Assembly: GCA_963765135.1 (NCBI GenBank)
Contig: CAVXUX010000007.1
Location: 248,001-312,000, forward strand
Source of the DNA: JACVRW01 sp963765135
Lineage (GTDB): Bacteria; Actinomycetota; Thermoleophilia; Solirubrobacterales; Thermoleophilaceae
Direction of reading: 5' to 3'
Length of the DNA: 64,000 nt
The translations under genes were made by a program, and so were the position numbers. Shown in pieces: positions 27,893 through 36,841 of the stretch; position 1 is the first letter of the stretch; each line of letters opens with the position of its first letter. The notes below the pieces were generated by a model that saw only the letters and a list, made by a program, of their open reading frames with translations, was not told the DNA's origin and searched no databases.

Positions 27893-29817
27893 TGTACCTC
27901 GACAACGACCGCCGTCCCACGCTCACGCCGCAGCTGGCGGTGCGCGTGGCGATCCTCGGCGGGATCGCCCTGGCGGCGTTCGGGATCATCTTCTTCCGGC
28001 TCTGGTTCCTGCAGGTGCTGTCCGCCGAGGACTACGTCAAGGCGGCCCAGAACAACCAGCAACGCGAGATCAGGGTGCAGGCGCCGCGGGGCGACATCGT
28101 CGACCGCGAGGGGCGCGTGCTGGTGGAGAACCGCGTCGGCCTGGCGGTCGAGGTCACGCCAGACAAGCTGTCCGCCGACCGCAGCGAGCGCCGGGCGCTC
28201 TACCGCCGCCTCGGCCGGCTGCTGAACATGCGACCGCGGGCGATCGCGCGCCGGGTCAACCAGCAGTTCAGGGAGCAGCCCTACTCCAAGGCGACCGTCA
28301 AGCAGGACGTCCCGCGCAACGTGCTGATGTACATCGCCGAGCGCGAGGAGAGCTTCCGCGGCGTCGAGGTGGACCCCGTCTTCCTGCGCGAGTACCCGCA
28401 CGGGGAGCTGGGCGCGCACCTGTTCGGCTACGTCGGGGAGGTCAGCGCGGAGGAGCTCAAGGAGCCCGGCTTCTCGGACGTCGTGATGGGCGACCGGGTC
28501 GGCAAGGCCGGGCTGGAGGCGGAGTACGACCAGTTCCTGCGCGGCCGCAGCGGCAAGACCAAGGTGCAGGTCGACGCCCTCGGCAACCTCAAGTCCAGCC
28601 TCGGTCAGGAGCGGGCGCGGCGGGGTCGCCAGCTGCGCCTCTCGCTCGACCTGGACGTGCAGGAGGCGGGCCAGGAGGCGCTCGAGGGGGGCACCGGCAA
28701 GGGCGCCTTCGCCGTCATGGACATCCACAACGGCCAGGTGTTGGGCCTCGGCTCGGAGCCCTCCTACGACCCGAACCTGTTCGCCAAGGTCGTCAGCTCG
28801 CGCGACTACAAGCGCCTGACCGCCGACGAGACGGGCTCGCCGCTGACCGACCGCGCCGTCGCCGCGGGCTACCCGACGGGCTCGACGTTCAAGCTGATCA
28901 CCGCCACGGCGGCGCTCGAGTCCGGGCTGATCACGCCCGACACGCCGCTCAACGACCCGGGCGAGCTGACCGTCGGAGACCAGGTCTTCAAGAACGCGGG
29001 CGAGGTGGCGCACGGGGTGCTCTCATTGCGCCAGGCGCTGACCGTCTCGAGCGACGTGTTCTTCTACCAGCTCGGCCGCGACATGAACGAGAAGGGCATG
29101 CCGCTCCAGCACTGGGCGCGCAAGCTGGGGCTCGGCCGCCGCACGGGCGTCGACCTGCCCGAGGAGGGGCCCGGCTTCATCCCGGGGCCGAAGTGGCGCG
29201 ACGCCCAGTACGCGAAGTTCCAGCGCTGCGTCGACCGCACCAATCCGACGCCGGAGGAGATCTCGCTCGGCAAGTGCGGCTGGCAGGACCGGCCCTGGTC
29301 GGTGGGCGACAACGTCAACCTCTCGGTCGGGCAGGGAGACCTCGCCGCCAACCCGCTCCAGATGGCCGTCGCCTACGCCGCGATTGCCAACGGCGGCCGC
29401 GTGCTGCGCCCGCGTCTGGGCCAGCGGATCGAGAACTCCGCCGGGCAGGCCGAGCAGGACCTCGAGGCGCCGGCCGCCCGCAAGCTGGGCATCGCCGAGG
29501 AGTACCGGTCGGCGATCCTCGACGGCCTGCGCGGCGCCGCCAGCGCGCCCGGCGGCACCTCCACGCCGGTGTTCGCGACCTTCCCGGTGGACATCGCCGG
29601 CAAGACCGGCACGGCTGAGAAGGGCGCCGGCCGCGCCGACCAGTCCTGGTACGTCGCGCTGGCGCCGTGGCCCGACCCCAAGTACGTGGTGGCCGTGACC
29701 GACGAGGCCGGCGGCTTCGGCGCCGACACGGCCGCGCCGATGGCGCGCCGCATCATGGCCGAGCTCTTCAACGTGGACGAGCAGCAGCTGGTCGAGGGCG
29801 GAGGCCCGTCCGACTGA
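27892..29817 (+). CDS. mrdA: Penicillin-binding protein 2 (peptidoglycan transpeptidase)
   Basis: This 641-residue class B PBP cross-links peptidoglycan during elongation. It has one N-terminal membrane helix (about 17-40), then the pedestal with RGDIVDREGRVL. The transpeptidase domain has active-site Ser331 in STFK, a second motif read as SSD (usually SxN), and KTG at 571-573. It works with RodA, encoded next with a one-base overlap. Confidence 0.95.
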   Translation: MYLDNDRRPTLTPQLAVRVAILGGIALAAFGIIFFRLWFLQVLSAEDYVKAAQNNQQREIRVQAPRGDIVDREGRVLVENRVGLAVEVTPDKLSADRSERRALYRRLGRLLNMRPRAIARRVNQQFREQPYSKATVKQDVPRNVLMYIAEREESFRGVEVDPVFLREYPHGELGAHLFGYVGEVSAEELKEPGFSDVVMGDRVGKAGLEAEYDQFLRGRSGKTKVQVDALGNLKSSLGQERARRGRQLRLSLDLDVQEAGQEALEGGTGKGAFAVMDIHNGQVLGLGSEPSYDPNLFAKVVSSRDYKRLTADETGSPLTDRAVAAGYPTGSTFKLITATAALESGLITPDTPLNDPGELTVGDQVFKNAGEVAHGVLSLRQALTVSSDVFFYQLGRDMNEKGMPLQHWARKLGLGRRTGVDLPEEGPGFIPGPKWRDAQYAKFQRCVDRTNPTPEEISLGKCGWQDRPWSVGDNVNLSVGQGDLAANPLQMAVAYAAIANGGRVLRPRLGQRIENSAGQAEQDLEAPAARKLGIAEEYRSAILDGLRGAASAPGGTSTPVFATFPVDIAGKTGTAEKGAGRADQSWYVALAPWPDPKYVVAVTDEAGGFGADTAAPMARRIMAELFNVDEQQLVEGGGPSD

Positions 29818-30980
29818 TGTCGACGACCGCCGTCCAGGACTTCCGCGACACCGGGCCGCGCCTGCTGCGGCTCGACCCGCTGCTGCTGCTCGCCACGCTG
29901 GGTCTCGTCGCGGCGAGCGTCTACACCGTGCGCCGCGCGACGCTCGGCGACATCGCCGGTGACCCGAACTACTACATGGACCGTCAGCTGATCTACATCG
30001 GCGTCGGGCTAGTGCTGATGCTGGCGCTGTCGCGCTTCGACTACTCGCGCCTGCGCGAATGGAAGCTCGGGGTCTACGGCGCGATGATCGCCGGGATCCT
30101 GCTCGTCTACGCGCTCGGCTTCTCCGCGCGCGGGTCGCGCCGGGCGATCGAGGTCGGGTTCTTCAACTTCCAGGCCTCGGAGCTCGGCAAGCTGCTGCTC
30201 GTCGTGGCGCTGGCCGGTTTCACGGTCGACCGCGCGCGGCGGCTCGGCGAGCGCGAGACGACCAGCCGGATCGTCCTGCTCGCGCTGATCCCGGCGATGC
30301 TGGTGGTCGCGCAGCCGGATCTCGGCTCGGGGCTCGTCTATCTGGCGATCGTGCTCGCCGTGCTGTTCGTGGCGGGCACCAAGTGGACGCACTTCGCGGC
30401 GCTGGCCGGGCTCGGGACGGTCGCGATCGTGGTGGTGGCGCTGGCCGCGCCGACGGTCGGCGTGGACGTAATCAAGCCGTACCAGGTAGATCGTCTGACC
30501 GCATTCCTCAACCCCTCGACCGATCCGGCCGATGAGGGGTATCAGATCAATCAGTCGCTGACCGCGATAGGCTCAGGGGGGAAGACTGGTCGTGGAGACG
30601 AATCCACCCAGACGAAGTTGAACTTCCTACCCGAGCACCACACGGACTTCATATTTTCGGTTGTTGGAGAGGAATTCGGGTTCGTGGGAGCGGCGCTCGT
30701 GCTGTCCCTGTTTGCGCTCCTAATCTGGAGAGCGTTGAGAATCCTGACGATGTCAAAGAACTTCTACGGCGCACTTGTCGCCGGCGGCATCACCGCGATG
30801 CTGATGTTCCAGGTCTTCGTCAACGTGGGCATGACCATCGGGATCATGCCCATCACCGGCATCCCGCTGCCGCTGATGTCCTATGGCGGCTCCTCGGTGC
30901 TTACGACATTGATGGCCATCGGCCTATTGCAGTCGATTTACGCGCAAGCGCGCGAGACGGCTGTGGCCAAGGGCCTCTAA
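29817..30980 (+). CDS. rodA: Peptidoglycan glycosyltransferase RodA
   Basis: This is a 387-residue SEDS-family polymerase with about ten membrane helices. The conserved features are RGSRRAIEVGFFNFQASELGK, a GSGG...FLPEHHTDFIFSVVGEEFGFVG extracellular loop, and the late GIPLPLMSYGGSS. The ATG overlaps the mrdA stop (TGATG). From about 30480 to the end, the gene drops in GC and uses codons rare in the neighbours (AGA, CTA, ATA, TCA), although the protein sequence there is fully conserved. Confidence 0.95.
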   Translation: MSTTAVQDFRDTGPRLLRLDPLLLLATLGLVAASVYTVRRATLGDIAGDPNYYMDRQLIYIGVGLVLMLALSRFDYSRLREWKLGVYGAMIAGILLVYALGFSARGSRRAIEVGFFNFQASELGKLLLVVALAGFTVDRARRLGERETTSRIVLLALIPAMLVVAQPDLGSGLVYLAIVLAVLFVAGTKWTHFAALAGLGTVAIVVVALAAPTVGVDVIKPYQVDRLTAFLNPSTDPADEGYQINQSLTAIGSGGKTGRGDESTQTKLNFLPEHHTDFIFSVVGEEFGFVGAALVLSLFALLIWRALRILTMSKNFYGALVAGGITAMLMFQVFVNVGMTIGIMPITGIPLPLMSYGGSSVLTTLMAIGLLQSIYAQARETAVAKGL

Positions 30981-31001
30981 CTCTTATGGAAGGTTTTTGT
31001 T

Positions 31002-32888
31002 TTGAAGAAGCAGTTGCTCGTCACGGTGGACCGTGGCGAAACCAGAGTCGCGATCCTCGAGTCGGAGGGATCACCCTCCGGCACTAGCCGGGGACGCGGA
31101 CAGCAGAAGAGCGACGACTGGCGCGTCGCGGAGCTCTACATAGAGCGCCGCGGCTCACGCTCGATCGTCGGAAACATCTACAAGGGCAAGGTCGACAACG
31201 TCCTGCCCGGCCTCGAGGCGGCGTTCGTGGACATCGGCCTCGAGAAGAACGGCTTCCTGCACGCCGACGACGTGGTCTTCCCCGGCGTCGAGGTGGCTCG
31301 CCGCGGACGCGGCGGCCGCACCAAGGGGAAGCGCATCACCGAGCTGCTCAAGCCCGGCCAGGAGATCCTCGTGCAGGCGATCAAGGATCCGCTGAAGACG
31401 AAGGGCCCGCGCCTGTCGATGCAGCTCTCGATCGCGGGGCGCTACCTCGTGTACGTGCCGCAGGGCGAGGGCGTCGGCGTATCGCGCCGGCTCGACGACA
31501 AGGAGCGCGACCGCCTGCGCCGCGCGGCCGGCAAGGCCGACCTCGGCGACGGCGGCGTGATCGTGCGCACCGCCGCCCAGGGCGCGACGAAGGAGGACTT
31601 CGAGCGCGAGATCAAGTACCTGCACAAGCTGCACGACGTGCTCCAGCAGCGCTCGAAGGAGACGACCGCGCCGGAGATGGTCTTCCAAGAGGCCGACCTG
31701 TCGGTGCGCGTGGCGCGCGACATCTTCTCGGGCGAGTTCGAGAAGGCGATCGTGGACGACCGCAAGCAGCACCACCGGCTCGAGTCGTTCTTCAACCGCA
31801 CCGCGCCGGAGCTGCTCGAGCGGCTCGAGTTCTACGAGGACGAGGAGCCACTGTTCGAGCGCTACAACGTCGAGGAGGCGCTCCAGTCGGTGCTGCGGCG
31901 CCGGGTCGACCTGCCCAGCGGCGGCTACCTGATGATCGACTACGCCGAGGCGATGACGGTGATCGACGTCAACTCGGGCTCGTTCACCGGCCGCGGCAAG
32001 GGCGCGAAGCTCGAGGACACGATCACGCGCACGAACCTCGAGTCGGCCGAGGAGGTCGTGCGCCAGCTGCGGCTGCGCGACATCGGCGGGATCATCGTCA
32101 TCGACTTCATCGACATGTCGCGGGCGCGCAACCGCGACGCGGTGCTGAAGACGCTGCGCAAGGCGCTCGACGAGGACCGCACCAAGACCTACGTGGTCGA
32201 GATCTCGCCGCTCGGGCTGGTCGAGATGACCCGCCAGAACGTCACCGACGGCGTGCGCGAGATCATGACCAAGCCGTGCCCGACCTGCGAGGGCGAGGGC
32301 GTGGTGCTGTCGGAGGAGACCGTGTCGATCGAGGTCGACCGCTGGCTGCGCGAGGTCGCGGCCGAGCGGCCGGCGCCGGCGTTCCTGATCCGGGTGCACC
32401 CCAAGGTGTCGGCCATCCTGGTCGGCGGCCAGGGCGTGCCCGGGCCGATCGTGGAGATCGAGCAGGAGACCGGGCGCCACTTCCACTTCGAGGGGACCGA
32501 GGCGCTGCCGATCGACCACTTCGAGGTGGTCCTCGAGGGCAGCCGCGAGGAGGTCGAGGAGCGCGCGCTGCCGTTCCGCGAGGGCGAGGAGGTGCTCGTC
32601 CTGATCGAGGAGCCGCACATGTACAACGACGACGACGCGGTCGCGAAGCTGGACGGCTACGTGATCTCGGTCGTCAACGCGGCCACGCTGGTCGGCGAGC
32701 GGACGCTGGTGCGGATCGAGAAGGTGGGACGCTCGGCCGCGCAGGCGTCGCTGGTCAACCCGCCCGAGGGGGCCGGCTCGCAGGACGGCGACTCGGACTC
32801 CGCCTCGGGCGACGGCCGGCGCCGGCGGCGCGGACGCCGCGGCGGCCGCGGACGCAGGCGGCCGGCGGCGGAGTCGCCCTCGACCTGA
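31002..32888 (+). CDS. rng: Ribonuclease E/G family endoribonuclease
   Basis: This 628-residue protein has an S1-type RNA-binding region (GNIYKGKVDNVLPGLEAAFVDIG) and a catalytic region with metal-binding Asp in VIDVNSG and IIVIDFIDM. A CPTC zinc-link motif follows. Near 535-600 there is a TRAM-like beta domain. The end is a very basic Arg/Gly tail (last 25 residues). It matures or degrades RNA. The TTG start at 31002 has GGAAGG upstream with a T-rich spacer, unusual in this genome. The position after rodA resembles the mre-rng linkage in other bacteria. Confidence 0.93.
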   Translation: MKKQLLVTVDRGETRVAILESEGSPSGTSRGRGQQKSDDWRVAELYIERRGSRSIVGNIYKGKVDNVLPGLEAAFVDIGLEKNGFLHADDVVFPGVEVARRGRGGRTKGKRITELLKPGQEILVQAIKDPLKTKGPRLSMQLSIAGRYLVYVPQGEGVGVSRRLDDKERDRLRRAAGKADLGDGGVIVRTAAQGATKEDFEREIKYLHKLHDVLQQRSKETTAPEMVFQEADLSVRVARDIFSGEFEKAIVDDRKQHHRLESFFNRTAPELLERLEFYEDEEPLFERYNVEEALQSVLRRRVDLPSGGYLMIDYAEAMTVIDVNSGSFTGRGKGAKLEDTITRTNLESAEEVVRQLRLRDIGGIIVIDFIDMSRARNRDAVLKTLRKALDEDRTKTYVVEISPLGLVEMTRQNVTDGVREIMTKPCPTCEGEGVVLSEETVSIEVDRWLREVAAERPAPAFLIRVHPKVSAILVGGQGVPGPIVEIEQETGRHFHFEGTEALPIDHFEVVLEGSREEVEERALPFREGEEVLVLIEEPHMYNDDDAVAKLDGYVISVVNAATLVGERTLVRIEKVGRSAAQASLVNPPEGAGSQDGDSDSASGDGRRRRRGRRGGRGRRRPAAESPST

Positions 32889-33247
32889 TGCCCGAGCTGA
32901 TCGACGCCCCGGTGCGTGTCGAGGCCGCCGGCGAGCCGCCGAAGCTGATCGACGAGTTCGCCGGGCGCGCCTCCGGCGGGGAGGAGCGCGTGAGCATCGC
33001 CCGCATGCGCTCGCCCGCCGGATGGAGCGAGCCGGGGCAGCGCCCGGAGTTCGACGAGTACACGGTGGTGCTCGCCGGCGCCCTGCGCGTGGAGAGCGAG
33101 GACGGGAGCCTCGACGTGGCCGCCGGCCAGGGTGTGCTCGTACGCGCTGGCGAGTGGGTGCGCTACTCGACGCCGGAGGGCGCCGAGTACATCGCGGTGT
33201 GCCTGCCGGCCTTCTCGCCGGAGACGGTTCACCGCGACGACGACTGA
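32888..33247 (+). CDS. Cupin domain protein
   Basis: This is a 119-residue single-domain cupin: EFDEYTVVLAGALRVESEDG (first motif region) and VAAGQGVLVRAGEWVRYSTPEGAEYIAV (second). The usual metal-binding His residues are mostly absent, so it may be a binding rather than a catalytic cupin. The ATG at 32888 overlaps the rng stop by one base. Confidence 0.8.
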   Translation: MPELIDAPVRVEAAGEPPKLIDEFAGRASGGEERVSIARMRSPAGWSEPGQRPEFDEYTVVLAGALRVESEDGSLDVAAGQGVLVRAGEWVRYSTPEGAEYIAVCLPAFSPETVHRDDD

Positions 33248-33283
33248 CCTAAAGGTCGCGGCGGGGAGGCCGATGCCGGACCT

Positions 33284-34250
33284 GTGCGCCTCGTTCTGCT
33301 GGTCCGAATCGGTTTTCTCTTGTTGAGCGCGGTTCTCCTGGTCGCGGCCCTGCAGGTGCGGCGCGACGCCGACGCGGAGAGCGCCGGTCCCCAGATCGAG
33401 CGGCTGACCGGGATGACCGGCCAGCGCCAGGCGATTGCCTTCAGTGTGGACGAGCGCGGGCGGCCGCGGTTCCCCACCACGCGGATCTGGGCGAAGTGCC
33501 CGGGCAACCAGGAGTACCCCACCGACTGGGCACCGACGGACGGCGCGGTCCAGTTTCGCCGGCAGGGCGAACGGCTCTTCGTGCGAGAGGATGGGACGTT
33601 CGCCGACGCGAACGGTTGGAGCAACTTCGGCGCCAGCATGACTGCGCACGTGCGACAGGCGCGGGTCGAAGGGTTCGTGCGCGCGGTCTGGCGCTTCGAG
33701 CGCGACGGACACGCGTACACGGCTTGCGACTCCGGCTACGTGCCGTTCGCAACTGGGGAAGGGGCCGCGTCGCGGCTCGCTCCGTGTAGCTCGCGCCCGC
33801 GACCCGGTGACGCTCTATCCGACCGCCCCGCAAGCCCGCCGCCCGCGCTCCTTCCGGCAAGTGTGGTTCGTGCTCGGGGTCGACCAGACCTGCAGGCGCA
33901 CCGACCGGGAGCTGCGCGAGAGGATCCGCCGGGCGAGGCGCCGCGTGCGCGCCGACTGGGGAGCGCAGCCGGCCTACGTGCGCGGGCACGCCGCCCAGCT
34001 CGCCGCCCTGCACGCGCTCGGACGGCCACCGGAGGCTGAGGCGATCTACGACCGCTGGCTCGGGAACTTCGATCGGCGCGTCAAACTCGAGCGGCGTCAG
34101 CTGGATCTGATCCGCCGCGGCGACCTTGCCGCGGCGGCCTCACTGGCCGCGCGGATTTCCACGCTCAAGGCCCAGGGCGACGCCGCCGGGATCGCGTTCG
34201 GCCTGCGCGCGTGCGTCTCAAACGGACCTGCCGGCGCGCCGAACAGCTAG
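33284..34250 (+). pseudogene. Hypothetical secreted or membrane-anchored protein, one frameshift
   Basis: GTG 33284 opens with a hydrophobic anchor (LVLLVRIGFLLLSAVLLVAAL), then a mixed domain with two Cys (KCPGNQEY, TACDSGYVPF). Near 33800 the coding signal moves to another frame (VTLYPTAPQARRPRSFRQVW...), which runs to TAG 34250 with helical, Arg-rich sequence. It may be one gene of about 320 residues with one indel, or two genes, the second from GTG 33807. I recognise no family. The end overlaps the stop of the convergent gene. Confidence 0.5.
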
Positions 34251-34546
34251 GCCGCTTCGGCGATCGCGCGGGTCAGCTCGGCCAGATCTGAGGGGCTCGC
34301 GTGCCAGGACGATTCGATCGTCCGGGCGAGCGCGTCGGGCGTTGGCGAGCGCATCACTGTGTCGGCGGGGAGGTCGAGGCCGAACAGCGCGTTGATCATG
34401 TCGGTGAGCTCGGCCGCCTGGTCCTCGGACCCGCCCAGCGCGAGGAAGCTCAGGTGCGCTCGCGGGAAGGCCTTGCCGCAGGCCGCGCTCATCAGCTCCG
34501 CGACGAGCTCGCACAGCGAAGCATGAACGGAGTCCACGGTGGCCAT
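34247..34546 (-). CDS. Carrier-protein-like (phosphopantetheine-domain-like) small protein
   Basis: This 99-residue helical protein is patterned like an acyl or peptidyl carrier domain: a helix, then FLALGGSEDQAAELTDMINALFG, then LPADTVMRSPTPDALARTIE. In working carriers the loop reads GG-D/H-S-L, with the Ser carrying the prosthetic group; here it reads GGSED, so the Ser is displaced by one position. It may be a degenerate or unusual carrier. It stands alone, with no adenylation or synthase gene nearby. Confidence 0.55.
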   Translation of the reverse strand: MATVDSVHASLCELVAELMSAACGKAFPRAHLSFLALGGSEDQAAELTDMINALFGLDLPADTVMRSPTPDALARTIESSWHASPSDLAELTRAIAEAA

Positions 34547-34626
34547 GGTCCGGTTGTCGTCTCGGGGGCGCGTCGGGATGAGCGCCGCGCCCTGAATCTG
34601 GCCCCGTGTCGGTAACGTCGCTGCGC

Positions 34627-35511
34627 GTGAGCCGTTCCGCCGTCTGGGGTCTGTACGCGCTCCTCGTCGTCATCTGGTCGAGCACCTGGGTCTCGATCAA
34701 GATCGGCCTCGAGGACAGCCCGGCGCTGCTGGGCGCCGGAATCCGGTTCGCCCTGGCAGGGGTGGTGCTGCTCGTGTTCAGCGCGGCGAGGCGGCGTCCG
34801 CTGCGCACCGACGTGCTACTCGCCGCGGTGTTGGGCGCCTTCCCGTTCGCGCTCACCTACGGGCTCGTCTACTGGGGCGAGCAGTACATCCCATCGGGCC
34901 TCGCGGCCGTGCTGTTCGGCGTGCTGCCGCTCTACGTCGCGCTGCTCGGCGCCGTGGTGCTGCCCGACCAGCCGCTGCGCTCCCCCGTGATCGCTGGGGT
35001 GCTGATCGCGATCGCGGGGCTGGCGCTGGCCTTTGCCGAAAGCTTGGACCTGGGCGACGAGGAGCTGGCGCTGGCCGGCGCGGCGGCGCTGGCGGTCGCG
35101 CCGGTGGGCGCCGCGATCGGGAACCTCTCGATCAAGCTGCGCGCCGAGGAGCTCGACGCCGTCGTCCTCAACGGCTGGGCGATGCTCGGCGGCGGCGTCC
35201 TGCTGCTGGTCGCTTCGGCGCTGGGCGAGCGCTGGAGCGAGTTCGCCTGGACCGGCGAGTCGATCGGCTCGATCGTCTACCTCGCACTCGTCGGGTCGGC
35301 GGTGCCGTTCGTCGGGCTCACGATCCTGCTGCGCCACATCACCGCCCAGGCGATGTCGTTCCTCGCGATGCTGCTGCCGTTCGGCGCGCTGGTCTTCGGC
35401 GCCGTGCTCTACGACGAGGCGATCACGGCGCGGGCGCTCGGCGGCGCGGCCCTGGTGGCCGCCGGGCTGCTGGTGGCCCAGGCGCCGCGCCGCGAGCTCG
35501 CCGCGCGCTAG
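34627..35511 (+). CDS. EamA/DMT-family transporter
   Basis: This is an integral membrane protein of about 294 residues with ten hydrophobic helices in two EamA repeats (WGLYALLVVIWSSTWVSIKIG; later GAAIGNLSIKL). Substrate unknown. Two GTG starts are possible, at 34606 and 34627. I prefer 34627 because TAACGT at 34613-34618 has the form and distance (8 bases) of the -10 elements seen before tig and leuS. Confidence 0.87.
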   Translation: MSRSAVWGLYALLVVIWSSTWVSIKIGLEDSPALLGAGIRFALAGVVLLVFSAARRRPLRTDVLLAAVLGAFPFALTYGLVYWGEQYIPSGLAAVLFGVLPLYVALLGAVVLPDQPLRSPVIAGVLIAIAGLALAFAESLDLGDEELALAGAAALAVAPVGAAIGNLSIKLRAEELDAVVLNGWAMLGGGVLLLVASALGERWSEFAWTGESIGSIVYLALVGSAVPFVGLTILLRHITAQAMSFLAMLLPFGALVFGAVLYDEAITARALGGAALVAAGLLVAQAPRRELAAR

Positions 35512-36107
35512 TCGGCCTCGGCCAGGATCCGGTAGAGCGACTTGCGGGCGTCGGTGAGGACCTTCTTGGCCTCGGCGATCTGCTTGTCGTCGCCCGACTG
35601 GACCACCTGCAGGGTGGCCATGCCGACCTGGCCGATCAGCGAGCGCAGCTCGGCGAACTCGGTCGGCACGCCGTCGCCGGCCTCGTCCCAGGGGCTGCCG
35701 AGGGCCTCGCGGTTGTCCGCGACATAGGTCCGGCCCTCGTCGGTGAGCTCGAAGGAGCGCCGCCCGGCGCTCTCGTCCGACTGGATCAGCGCCTCGTCCT
35801 CGAGCTGGGCCAGGGCGGGGTAGACCGAGCCCGGGCTGGGGCGCCAGGCGCCGCCGCTGCGGCTCTCGATCTCCTCCATCAGCCCGTAGCCGTTGCGCGG
35901 CTCCTCCTCGAGCAGCAAGAGGATCGCGGCGCGCACGTCGCCGCGGCGGGCGCGGCCGCGCCGGCCGCCGGGGCCGAAGGCCATGCCGCGCCAGGGGCCG
36001 TGCCAGAAGGCGCGTGGGTCGAGGTGTGGTCCGTGCCGGTGGTGGCCGTGCCGGCCCATGTGATGGAAGCCGGGGCGGCCCATGAGATGTGCCGTAAGTG
36101 TGTGCAT
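35508..36107 (-). CDS. PadR-family transcriptional regulator
   Basis: This 199-residue protein has a His/Gly-rich N terminus (about 1-40, with HHMGRHGHHRHG), a possible metal-binding segment. A PadR winged helix follows (DVRAAILLLLEEEPRNGYGLMEEIE, then SPGSVYPALAQLEDEALI), and a C-terminal dimerisation helix. PadR proteins are usually repressors of pumps or stress genes. The palindrome CGATATATCG lies 12 bases upstream and is a likely self-operator. Confidence 0.88.
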   Translation of the reverse strand: MHTLTAHLMGRPGFHHMGRHGHHRHGPHLDPRAFWHGPWRGMAFGPGGRRGRARRGDVRAAILLLLEEEPRNGYGLMEEIESRSGGAWRPSPGSVYPALAQLEDEALIQSDESAGRRSFELTDEGRTYVADNREALGSPWDEAGDGVPTEFAELRSLIGQVGMATLQVVQSGDDKQIAEAKKVLTDARKSLYRILAEAD

Positions 36108-36118
36108 GTGACTGTCAA

Positions 36119-36128
36119 CGATATATCG
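36119..36128. promoter_or_regulatory. Palindrome CGATATATCG, putative PadR operator
   Basis: This perfect 10-base AT-centred palindrome stands out in the GC-rich surroundings, directly upstream of the padR-type start at 36107 and before the rplU promoter. Autoregulation is typical of PadR proteins. Assignment is by position and sequence only. Confidence 0.45.
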
Positions 36129-36182
36129 GAATAGCTCGCCGGTCAAGGCATGTGCGGCGGGCGGGCCTAGCCGCCGACCCGC

Positions 36183-36221
36183 TACACTCGCCAGCGGCGC
36201 CGCCGGCAGTCTGTGGCGCCG
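36183..36221 (+). promoter_or_regulatory. Possible -10 box and leader hairpin of rplU
   Basis: GCTACACT (TACACT at 36183-36188) resembles the -10 elements before other genes here. It is followed by CGGCGCC (36195-36201) and GGCGCCG (36215-36221), a 7-bp stem with a 13-base loop, 10 bases before the rplU ATG. It might be a ribosomal-protein leader, but there is no evidence beyond the pairing. Confidence 0.3.
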
Positions 36222-36231
36222 TTCTCTTGCC

Positions 36232-36588
36232 ATGAGCTACGCGATCGTCAGAGTGGGCGGTAAGCAGTACCGCGTCGAGAAGGGCGACTCGATCGTCGTC
36301 GATCGCATGTCCGCGAACGAGGGCGACAAGGTCGACCTCGAGCCGCTGCTCTACGCCGACGGCGACAAGTCGGTGCTCGAGCCGGGTGAGCTCGGCAAGG
36401 TCAAGGTGCAAGCGACCGTCACCGGTCACGAGCGCGGCAAGAAGATCCACGGCCTCAAGTTCAAGCCCAAGCGCGGCTACAAGCGCCGCTACGGGCACCG
36501 CCAGGATCTGACGCGCATCGAGATCGCCGACATCAAGGTCGGCGCGCGCCGGGCGGCGAAGAAGGAGGAAGACGCGGATGGCTCATAA
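36232..36588 (+). CDS. rplU: 50S ribosomal protein L21
   Basis: This is a 118-residue ribosomal protein with the family opening YAIVRVGGKQYRVEKGD and the conserved KKIHGLKFKPKRGYKRRYGHRQ. A short acidic and basic tail follows. Its end overlaps the L27 start by 11 bases. Confidence 0.95.
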   Translation: MSYAIVRVGGKQYRVEKGDSIVVDRMSANEGDKVDLEPLLYADGDKSVLEPGELGKVKVQATVTGHERGKKIHGLKFKPKRGYKRRYGHRQDLTRIEIADIKVGARRAAKKEEDADGS

Positions 36589-36838
36589 GAAGGGTCTTGG
36601 CTCCAGCCGCAACGGCCGCGACTCGAACGCCAAGCGCCTCGGCGTGAAGGTGTTCGCCGGCCAGTCGGTGAGCGGCGGCGAGATCATCGTGCGCCAGCGC
36701 GGCACCCGCTTCAAGCCGGGCGAGGGCGTCGGCATCGGCCGCGACGACACGATCTTCGCGACGCGCCCCGGCGTAGTGCAGTTCGGCTCCGGCCGGCGCG
36801 GGCGCGTGATCTCGGTCGATCCGCTCTCGGAGGAGTAG
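36578..36838 (+). CDS. rpmA: 50S ribosomal protein L27
   Basis: This is an 86-residue protein starting MAHKKGLGSSRNGRDSNAKR, the typical L27 N terminus that reaches the peptidyl-transferase centre. GGEIIVRQRGTRFKPGEGVG is also conserved. It overlaps rplU by 11 bases. A strong GGAGGAG within its last codons serves the next gene. Confidence 0.96.
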   Translation: MAHKKGLGSSRNGRDSNAKRLGVKVFAGQSVSGGEIIVRQRGTRFKPGEGVGIGRDDTIFATRPGVVQFGSGRRGRVISVDPLSEE

Positions 36839-36841
36839 CCG

